64,000 bases of DNA, taken from assembly GCA_020736575.1 (NCBI GenBank), contig JAGPYM010000010.1:372001-436000 (forward strand), read 5' to 3'. Below, in pieces: positions 55,917-64,000 of this stretch. The position numbers and the translations under genes are program-made. The notes under the pieces are model-generated. The model was not told where the DNA came from and ran no database searches. It was given only the letters and a program-made list of their open reading frames with translations. How positions within the stretch are numbered: the stretch's first letter is position 1; every line of letters begins with the position of its first letter. The stretch comes from Thelonectria olida. Its lineage: Eukaryota > Ascomycota > Sordariomycetes > Hypocreales > Nectriaceae.

Positions 55917-58900
55917 GCGCAACGTCTTTTGGCCTCTCCCACAGTCTGACGAGCCCAGAAACCGTGAGATGGCAGGGCCTGCAGCCGGGGCGAGCTTGTC
56001 GAGGGAATGCAAGTTGGAGGAGAAGGGGGTTTGTCAGAGGAATTTGACGGGGGAATCGGCGAGTTTCGGGGGCGTGAGGGTGGCCGAGGGGATCGTCGCG
56101 GAGGTCGTTTTGGAGGCTGACATGTGCGTTGAATGGCGAAGGGATTCCCGTCAGAAGCGCGGGAAGGATCAAAAACGAAGTCGTCGAAGGTGGTGAGGAC
56201 AAACAATCGTAGGCGAGATGGGGGACCTCACAGAACAAGAGCCCGCGTGAGCACTTGGACTGCGTGGAGGTGAGGCCTGAGACTTTGCTAGAGATTGCGA
56301 ATACGGATGTGGATTTCGAGTTGTGGAGGTGGGAGATTTTTGGGATGTCAAGTTTACGGCCAGGCCGGTCGATGGATGGAAGTAAAAGGAATGGATGGAC
56401 GGGAACGGGAATAATGGCAATGGGGGAGCGGGGAGAAGAGGATTCGCACTGTGCGCTAGGGGTGACCTCTGGGCCTTCTGGTGGTGCGATGGGGCCATTG
56501 AGGCCACTGAGAATTTGGTGGGCATAGCCCTGGAGGGCCTAGAAAATCTCCATCTGCTTGGCTGCCCAGGCACAGGACGCATGGAAGAGGGGTTACTTGG
56601 ATCTACTTGGCGAGCACGCTAGCCGCGTAGTCTCACGTGTGGAGATCTGGAGACGAGAGGTATCGGTGGGTACCGAAGTTGTGAGTTTGAGGCGATGAGT
56701 GGCTATGGTGAACTGTGAGTGGTGGAACGGATGATCTGGCGGTTAAATCGCCTCTCAGATTTGGATACAGGCATGGATAATTGGCGATAGAGACATAAGA
56801 ACGAGGTAAAAGGAAACCTGAAGATAGGATATCATGGGGACTGGAGTGTGGCATGGGGAGGGCTAGCAACAAGCAAGGATCGGGTGAGATGAGACGAGCG
56901 AGGAGAGCTGGACGCGGGACGAGGCGCTACTCTGCGCTGACGGCGTCTTCAACTTGGCGACAAGCATTGGAGCTTGGAGCAGTCCAACGCGCGTGTGTTT
57001 TGACATTGGCGATTGAATCAATTCCATCGCCAAGAAGAACAATCGTTCATTCATCACATGTCGTCTTCGTCGTCAAAGATAACAGACAGCCTAAGCTTCC
57101 CCCAGAGTGCAACTGCCCACGACATTGACACCGTCTGAAACACTGTGCTAGACTAGACAAAGGCAAAGCACACATGCCCTGGCCCCCATTTGATACCAAC
57201 AAGACGAATCCGTCATCATCACAAGACCTTGGAATTTGAACGTTCGGATACCCGTTCCGAGTTTCTGATTCGTGAGCTTGTGCAATCTTTTGTTTACGGT
57301 TTCATGGGCTGAGCACGGCCTCCATCGCATCAACACCTCCGCAGAACAAGACGGCCATCCATTGTCGCCATCGTTGTCGATGCTGCGATACCGTCTCTCG
57401 GACATACGGGCCAAGACTGACACACAATAGAGAACCAAGGCCGATTCAAAGCTGCTACCTGCAAAGGACCAACACGCGACGCGTTAGTTATTGGCACGCC
57501 ATTCCCACACACTGCCAGCGACCACTTCTTCAGCAAGGTGTATCCCCGGAATTGCCGGGACTTGCTTGATGGCTCCTCTTCCAGCCTCATCGTCACTTGT
57601 CTCCCGTCAGACGTGCCACCACCACCACGGGGATAAACCTCGAACCGACAACACGCACAACTCAACTACGAATACTGTGGGATAGCTAAGGGAACAACTT
57701 TCAGCTGTTCTCATTGTCTCGGGGATTCATTCGGCGAATGAGATTCAAGACATGTGCCCGAGTCTCCAGAGGTTAAGCTTTCTTAATGCTCACCCTGTCT
57801 CCTCCACTTCCAGCTCGCCTCACCTTCAACTTATTTGCCTCCCTATCTGCCATAGGGTTTCTTCCTTTTGGCGCTGACGTCGTTGCGCCACGGACTGCCG
57901 ATTGGAGACAGGCCCTGGCGCCCTGGGTCGATCAAGGGGAAGCTGGACCAAACATGGCAGAACAGCACACGGACGGACACGGGCCCCTGGTTGGTCTTTT
58001 TGACCAGGGTTGTTTGAATTCGCGATGCCTCGGTATGAGTCGTGCAGGCTGCGAAAGTAATAAAGCCGAGTCCATTGTTTTTGTTTTTCAGGCAAGGTAA
58101 TGAGATTCAATTGCTAATAAGCATGTCTCCAAGAGTCTAGGGTTATCGGTGTGAGTAACACCGAGTCCAGGTGTTGTTTCGACGTGACAAAGCGTGCCAA
58201 TCATCAACACAACTTCCACACATGAGGTGCGTCCCAGTGCATACAACAGCGTCTTATCCATCATGCAGGATCTCGCTGAAAACAGCCCTGAAGCATATCG
58301 GCCCCGGCACTTCACTCGGCCGGCTGGTCTGATCATCAGCCTCGTGAAATGGCAACTTGACTGCTTCCGTCGGCCATCTCCACCACACCAAAGCGCAAAG
58401 GCCTCCACTCCGGATTGTGGGAGACTTTGATGTTGCACACCCGGTTGAATAAGGTGGGTGAGACTTGAGGATGGAAGATTCACTGATGACATCTCGAGGA
58501 GAGGCTGGTTTTGAAACATAGACTCGACAGCAAAACACCAACATTGTCTCTGCCTTGATGCAGCACGATGGACATCCACAGCTTCAAACCAACATCAATG
58601 CCATGGCGCTCCCCATTTGCCCCCTGTCATGCCCACCCATCCATCTCCATCAGAAACGACGCCAACTGAAAACGAGACCAGGGCCTCTTTTCGTACCCGG
58701 CCTCTCATTCGATCCCTTCAGCTCCCTCCCCATCTTCCTCGTCCAGGCGCCGCACTCCGACTCCAACGATTTTAAACGCCGCTTTTCACTCGCCATCCGC
58801 CGATCGAAGCTGTCCAACCAGACTCAGTTAAACGGCCGATTGACCTGAGAAAAGCTCCGCTCTTTTTTTCTCTGTGGTTTTCTGAGTCGTAACTCGGCTA

Positions 58901-61337
58901 CCCTTGTTTACCCGATTTTGGCTTCGTTTCGAAAAGAGCACTTGCATCGGTACATGCACAGTTTGTGACACAGTAAAGACTTTTAGCATGTGTCTTGTGA
59001 TGGCTGATCCGTGAGACACTAATCGATGCTTGTTATGCTCGACTGCGGCGGGCGTTGTCAGTGTCAGGGATATGGCTTTGACAGTTGAGGAGTTTATCTC
59101 AGACCGCTGATTGACCGTTTCGTTTCGTTCTTGCTGGCACAACGTCTATCTATCCGTCAGACGTCTATCCGTTGGGACGGGCAACGAGAGAGAGTCTTCA
59201 ACGGCTGTCCCATAACGTAAAATCTATGCTTTAAAACCCTTGCTCGTTGAAATCCTCGGCAATGCAACGCTCAACATCCGAATGCCCCAACCTCTTTCAG
59301 CACCCCCGGCTCATGTTCCGAACGAATCCTTTGGACAATCATGGCCTGTATCTTCAGCCTACTTCTTATTACTGCGTGATAAGTCAAGTGACCAGAGCAC
59401 CGTTACCACCATAACCCACCGCGCAACGACACAAAAGCGACGATCCCCCAATCCAACCCCTCCCATCCACGACCTATCCATGAATCGTACCGTATGTATT
59501 GCCTTGGTTGACTGGTCCTTTTGAATACCGCTCGTCGGTCGGCACTTCTTGCTTTGGGTTTGGGGGTCGACGGGACGCGGAGTTTTCCAACCCTTGTTCC
59601 CTGCACATCATCGCCGACTGAGCGAGCTGATCACACAGGTCCAATTGGGGCACACACACACGCACACAAGCTTGCAGCACATGTTGAGGCAGCTCGGCGG
59701 CGGAGGAAACAAGTGCGTCTTCCATGTGTTGTTGCACAACAACGACCGTTTCATTTACTAATAAGCGGGGTTCTGTGAAATGACGGTGTGCGAAAAATGT
59801 ATACTATATATGTCTTTGTGGCAGTGATTTACTATGGCGCCGTCCACGCAATTCTTCTACCTGCCAACCAAAGTGGCCTGACTGTGCCGTCTCGTCACGG
59901 TGTCTTATCCTCCACTTGCTCAAAGGATCGCCGTAACGCCCTTCACTTCATTGGATAACCAGGCTGTGATCCTCTTGTTGCTTGCTGTATTTCTCCGATC
60001 GTCACGCACTTCCGCACTCTCACGGGCCAGACAGACTCTGAGATGGCTGGCAGGGTCTGGACCGCCGAGGATGTTTCTTTTTCCTCAAGCGGTCACAACA
60101 CCACGAATGCATGACGGGGGACGCTACTATGCAGCGCGCACTGGTGTTGTGCTCTCTGAATGGGTAGATTAGTCGTCGAGAATACGTACTGTGCTGTGGC
60201 TCGGCAGGCAATGGAAGGAAGAATGAATAGACGTCAGGTTTCAAATGCCGCTTCCGAGCGAAGCGGTCGGGGGTTGTGATGCGTTGTTAATCACCCGGTG
60301 TCTTGGCTTTTCCTGTCATTATTTCGGGTCGATCGATACACGTCCCGGAGGACCCATTTTGGAGCTATGGCTTTTCAGGTTTGTGAGATTTCGCCATGGT
60401 GTTTACGGCCGTAATGCCTAGTTGTCGACTTGAGCCGTCCTCCAACTACCAGAACAGGCAACCCGGCACATCACCAGCCCTCGACCGATTTGCCTCAAGG
60501 ATATACCCCCCCCTCCTTCATCATGATGCCCTCGCAACTCTGAAGATCCTTCAACATTTCCTCGACGCACACTGTCTCTCCACCCTGCACCCTTCCCCAC
60601 CCTCTCACCAATCATCCCTGACCACGCTCTCCCCATCACACATCCAACAGATGCACTCACGTCTGCACAACAGCCCAAGTCCTCAAGGACAAGTCTCACA
60701 TAACGACACCGCTCACACCCTCTTCCACCCCCGTAGGCTTAGCCCATAGTCTTGTCCAGCTGTCTGCCGTAGCCGACTTCACGTCCCGAGCGCCCGCAAC
60801 ACCCTTACCATTCGCCGTCGTTGCTTTTTCCTAATCCCCGACCCGCCAACGGCGTTTCTGAGCACCCGGGGCACGGTTAGGGTTTCCTCAGTGCGGTGCA
60901 CAGTATCCGGTATGTTTTGTGTTGGGTCCCCCGGAAACCCGGGGAAGGCGTGTGTGTCGCGTGAGGTTCGATGCAATCGTGCGAGGGGCCAAACGTCCAG
61001 GGATACATAGGACTGTATGCGAATGCTGGCTGAATGTCATGATCTTCTTTTCATTCATGGGAGGGTTCCATGGGGCCGTATAACACTACAGACTATAGTC
61101 CGGCATTGGGCTATAGTAACTCGCTTGGCTGAGATGACTAGAGGGTAGTTGTTTGATAGGTTGCCCTCAACTGGTGCTGGGGAAGTATCTACCTAGGTAA
61201 AGTAGTGTTATGTAATGATAAATGACGACCGGACATTGAGGCAGTCCCGCACACCTAGTAGTAATATCCTTTCTTTCTACCTAGAGAAATGAACAAAAGA
61301 CTGTTGTGTCGACTTGCTTGTAGACCCGTCCGCATGG
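55917..61337. other. Gene-poor stretch, 5.4 kb
   Basis: No protein gene could be supported. 55917-56870 is the acrB upstream region. Further on, scattered 60-160-codon frames occur on both strands but overlap each other and show no domain, and I could not join them with good splice sites. There is a small CA-rich tract near 59650-59670. Base composition is ordinary, unlike the RIP-affected transposon, so this is not an obvious repeat relic. Possible contents are long untranslated leaders or non-coding transcripts. Confidence 0.4.
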
Positions 61338-62423
61338 CTAGACTTTTTGGCCTTCCTCGGATACATATCTAATTTTGACAGCCTTGTGTATAAGATCCTC
61401 GGTGGGATCCCACTTGTCCACTTGACCAGCCCAAGTCTTTTGTTCAAGGTAAAAGACCAAATCTGTCGCCTTCTTGACCTCGTCATATTTAGTCAAGGGA
61501 AGAGACGGGGCTTGGTTGAGAGCTTCCAGCCGGTCAGCTGGGAGTAATAGACTGTATCCATCCTCACTCGTAGCGAACTCGACTCTCATATGCGAAACCC
61601 CTACGAGACTGCCAGTCCCGACGGTATAGAGTCTCACATGTAGGGATTTGGTATGCTCTCCTTGGTATAAGTGACAATGCGCGTCGACGTCGAGGCGTCT
61701 ATGCCCGCTGATAGTTGGCTGTTGCTTGGTTAGCAACTTGTATCCAAAGAAGGTCCTCATATGAACATTAGGACGTTACCTACATGCATGATTCCCTTTA
61801 TAGAGCGCGGGCTTCTCAGATATACATCGGTAATCAAGTAACGCTTGACACCTAATTCTGGAAGCTGTTTTTGTACAGCGCGCGTTGTTTCATCCATCCA
61901 TTTCGATGAAGCTTTCATACACAGCTCGTGAATGCCTTCTAATGAAAGTCGGCCTATCTGCTTGAATTGTTAGTTGCAGTTGAGATCTCATCCTAGCATG
62001 AGAACTGACGTCTCTTCCCCATCCTGGATCGATGTGACGATCCTCGGTTTGAACCCTATACTTGACCCATTTGCTATGCGAATGATGACTGAGCTTGCCT
62101 GGGGACTTGAAGGCGGCGTTTAGATCCACCGACGAGCCCCCATTCGCCGTGATGGTCTTGAGTAAGTTCCCTATTTGCTCCAGCTGGCTTGCCGAAGCAC
62201 CAGCATAGACGCATACACCGAGATCGTGATACAAGCTATTAATCATGAATTGACGGCCTTTCGCCGACGTGTGTGAGGCGCCGGGTGGAGCAAGGGTCGT
62301 CCGCCGGGGACGGAAAGTTGGCCTAAAGCGCTCGAGCAAGGGAAAGACGTCGAAGGCAGGTCGGGTGCTCTCCCGCCCTAGTCTTCCTTCGAGTACATTT
62401 CGGAGGCGATTGAAATTAGACAT
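61338..62423 (-). CDS. Hypothetical protein, 324 aa, three exons
   Basis: Exons 62010-62423, 61784-61957 and 61338-61724 (414, 174 and 387 nt) are all in phase 0 and give 324 codons. The first intron has donor gtcagt, branch-like ctaac and acceptor gcag; the second has donor gtaggt and acceptor ccaag. The first exon encodes MSNFNRLRNVLEGRLGRE and a region with LYHDLGVCVYAGASASQL. The second encodes HELCMKASSKWMDETTRAV and LGVKRYLITDVYLRSP. The third encodes a strand-rich domain (LHVRLYTVGTGSLVGVSHM) ending in HKAVKIRYVSEEGQKV. I recognise no family and see no leader or membrane segment. The exon 2/3 boundary is the least certain part. It is divergent from the LYR-motif gene across 314 bp. Confidence 0.6.
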
Positions 62424-62737
62424 CGTGCTAGAAAGGTGATGATTGAAAGAATGGATGTCGGTTCCCGTCCCAGGGGATGGCGTTGGTCAATTGGCGAGTG
62501 AAGGAAGCGCATGAACTTCGTACAATTCTCCGGTTGAGATGTGTGGCTGAAGCTGCACGGAGCTATTTTCCCGAGTGGCTAAGTACATAACCTCAGCCAC
62601 AAAGTTGTGATGGAGTCATGGAAGCTCCAACCCATCCTCACTCAACTGCATCTATCTGGCCTGACTCTTCACCTCATTCATAGGCTTGACTTTTGATGCC
62701 CCCGACCTTTGAAGGTCATGTCCTCTTGATCACCACA
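62424..62737. promoter_or_regulatory. Divergent promoter of the 324-aa and LYR-motif genes
   Basis: 314 bp between the two divergent start codons; no ORF. Both genes probably draw on it. Confidence 0.4.
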
Positions 62738-63512
62738 ATGACGAAACTCAACCCTGAGCTAAGATGGAAAGTCATTGCTCTATACAAGGGTATGCTCGCG
62801 ACTTGGGCGTCACCACCATCACGAACGCCGATTGACTGACCCTCTCTTCTCGATAGAATTGCTCTATCTGGGCCGAGAATACCCGCTTGGCTTTGATTTC
62901 TTCCGTCCACGACTTCACAAGGCTTTCATGTCGAAAGCAACCGAGCGTGATGAAGAAAAGATTCGCCAAGGAATTGCTCAGGGCGAGTATGTGAAGAAAG
63001 GTGCGTCTATTCTGCTGAGACACAACTATCAACAAGATTGTGCTGACTTCCTCTTAGAGATTGAAGCTCTGTAAGTCTTACACGATAATTTATGTACCCC
63101 GTCATCTGTTTCTCATCAAGTCTATCATTGCACCATGTTTGGTTTTCTTGACATCTTCACTCAATTCACCTCTACCAAATGTCCAACATTCCATTCCATC
63201 TCACACCAGTCCTCCCAATGTCCTATCTTCCACCCCAATCCAAACCATGCGAGTTGCATCGCATGTTTTCCATAAAATACCATCTAATTCCTTGCCCGTA
63301 TTTACTTTGGTTCCCGGAGCCTGCCAAGCGGAAGTCCTGATGTCCTATGTGCTCGTCCTTCCCAAGCTATCTGCCAACTCGATCCCTTTCCTTCCTATGT
63401 GCCCTTTCCAAGCCCATTTCCTATCCTGTTGCTCATGTACTAAATGCCCGGGTATAGATATTATTTAAAAAGGTACCGTACTCTGAGAAAGCGGTATGAT
63501 GCTGACGCCTAA
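62738..63512 (+). CDS. LYR-motif protein, LYRM5/ETFRF1 homologue, 87 aa
   Basis: Small mitochondrial LYR-family protein; the animal homologue (LYRM5/ETFRF1) binds electron-transfer flavoprotein and removes its FAD. Four exons (62738-62789, 62857-63000, 63058-63070, 63458-63512) sum to 264 nt, 87 codons. The third exon is 13 nt and the last intron is 387 nt, so the gene cannot be seen as one ORF. The LYR-like motif is in [16 protein letters not shown], followed by [13 protein letters not shown] and [18 protein letters not shown]. The last exon supplies [17 protein letters not shown], the basic C-terminal helix expected for this family. Each splice keeps phase and joins conserved blocks. A mitochondrial matrix location is inferred from the family. 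Confidence 0.9.
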
Positions 63513-63618
63513 AAGTCGGCGGTAAGCGAGCAAGTTGAAATCCATCTTGCAATAGTCATGAGATAGATATCGCAGATTCAATCGCAACCCGTGTGTTCTC
63601 ACTGAACCACGACTCAAA

Positions 63619-64000
63619 TCAAATCACGATCCGCTTTCTTGCAGACCACGATCCCACCTCGAGACATTCTCCCCAACTCGTGCCGTTCTCACTCATCAAG
63701 TCTGCCATCATCTTGCCTATCCAGATGTCCCACTCGTCCTGGCTTTTCCCACTTGCCTCTCTCAACATCGGCTCCAAGGCCTGGATCTGCTGCACCACCG
63801 TCAACAGCGCCGTCTTGCGCAGTGCGCTCTGTCCAGCCGTCAACGCCTTCTTCTCCACCCGCTGATGAGGGCCCTTGCCCTTCATCTCCACGTACGACTT
63901 GCCATCCTTGGTCACCACACCGCCGACGCCCTCGCGCTCCCATCGCACTTCGCTAAAGGGAATGGCGAGACGCTTCGAGCGGACATCCATAAGGATCTCA
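63619..64000 (-). CDS. C-terminal part of an unknown protein, cut by the window end
   Basis: The frame is open from the window edge to its stop at 63619; an internal ATG at 63990 is preceded by in-frame codons (EIL), so the start is probably outside. Visible sequence includes RSKRLAIPFSEVRWEREGVG, GKSYVEMKGKGPHQRVEK and, near the end, DEWDIWIGKMMADLMSE. Charged, soluble-looking, with no membrane segment. No family recognised. Convergent with the LYR-motif gene 106 bp away. Confidence 0.6.
   Translation of the reverse strand, partial: EILMDVRSKRLAIPFSEVRWEREGVGGVVTKDGKSYVEMKGKGPHQRVEKKALTAGQSALRKTALLTVVQQIQALEPMLREASGKSQDEWDIWIGKMMADLMSENGTSWGECLEVGSWSARKRIVI

Noticed and set aside
60870..60900. 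Telomere-like ggttagggttt
   Set aside because: Single occurrence, not a tandem array, in ordinary sequence.
1..64000. CRISPR arrays, bacterial operons or prophage
   Set aside because: Spliced eukaryotic genes throughout; no spaced direct repeats seen.

Overview
This is nuclear DNA of a filamentous ascomycete, most likely a sordariomycete close to Hypocreales. The evidence is short GT-AG introns (about 45-120 nt) with CTAAC/CTGAC branch sites, Pezizomycotina-specific families (AcrB, Zn2Cys6 activator, cytosolic-type Mn-SOD), and a Copia retrotransposon showing repeat-induced point mutation (RIP). Gene models were rebuilt by hand: exon lengths were summed, and junctions were accepted only when the reading frame and conserved motifs continued across them. 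Coordinates are outer bounds, with exons in the evidence text.

Layout. 0-10.2 kb: unknown membrane protein, kinesin-14 (interrupted by an in-frame TAG), LOA1-type acyltransferase and dihydroxy-acid dehydratase ILV3. 10.9-19 kb: stand-alone thioesterase, unknown mitochondrial-type protein, ClpP protease, ARMT1/DUF89 phosphatase and polytopic membrane protein. 19.2-19.7 kb: a 12-bp minisatellite and an intron-containing tRNA-Ile(AAU). 20.4-27.2 kb: 970-aa secreted Ser/Thr-rich protein, Mn/Fe superoxide dismutase and a small orphan-like gene. 27.9-35 kb: Zn2Cys6 activator facing a short-chain dehydrogenase, T5orf172-domain protein and MSS116-type DEAD-box helicase. 35.3-44.3 kb: a candidate solo LTR, then an MFS sugar transporter split by a complete 6,765-bp Copia element with 201-bp LTRs and a TCAGC target duplication. 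46.4-56 kb: FHIP-type dynein adaptor subunit, a short coiled-coil locus with an in-frame TAG, and AcrB. 56-61.3 kb is gene-poor. 61.3-64 kb: unknown three-exon gene, four-exon LYRM5/ETFRF1 homologue and the 3' part of an unknown gene running off the window.

Most genes are single-copy housekeeping functions (amino-acid synthesis, mitochondrial proteolysis and RNA metabolism, endosome transport, ubiquitin signalling). There is no sign of a metabolite gene cluster: the thioesterase and dehydrogenase stand alone. The clearest dynamic event is the transposon that disrupts the transporter; deleting it and one copy of the target duplication restores the reading frame exactly. The transposon interior is heavily AT-biased and full of stops, and its LTRs differ by seven transitions, six in CpA/TpG context. 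It also carries an unusually long segment between integrase and reverse transcriptase that keeps a cysteine motif. I did not find a convincing new defence or metabolic system; the transposon segment and the two in-frame TAG codons deserve the closest follow-up.
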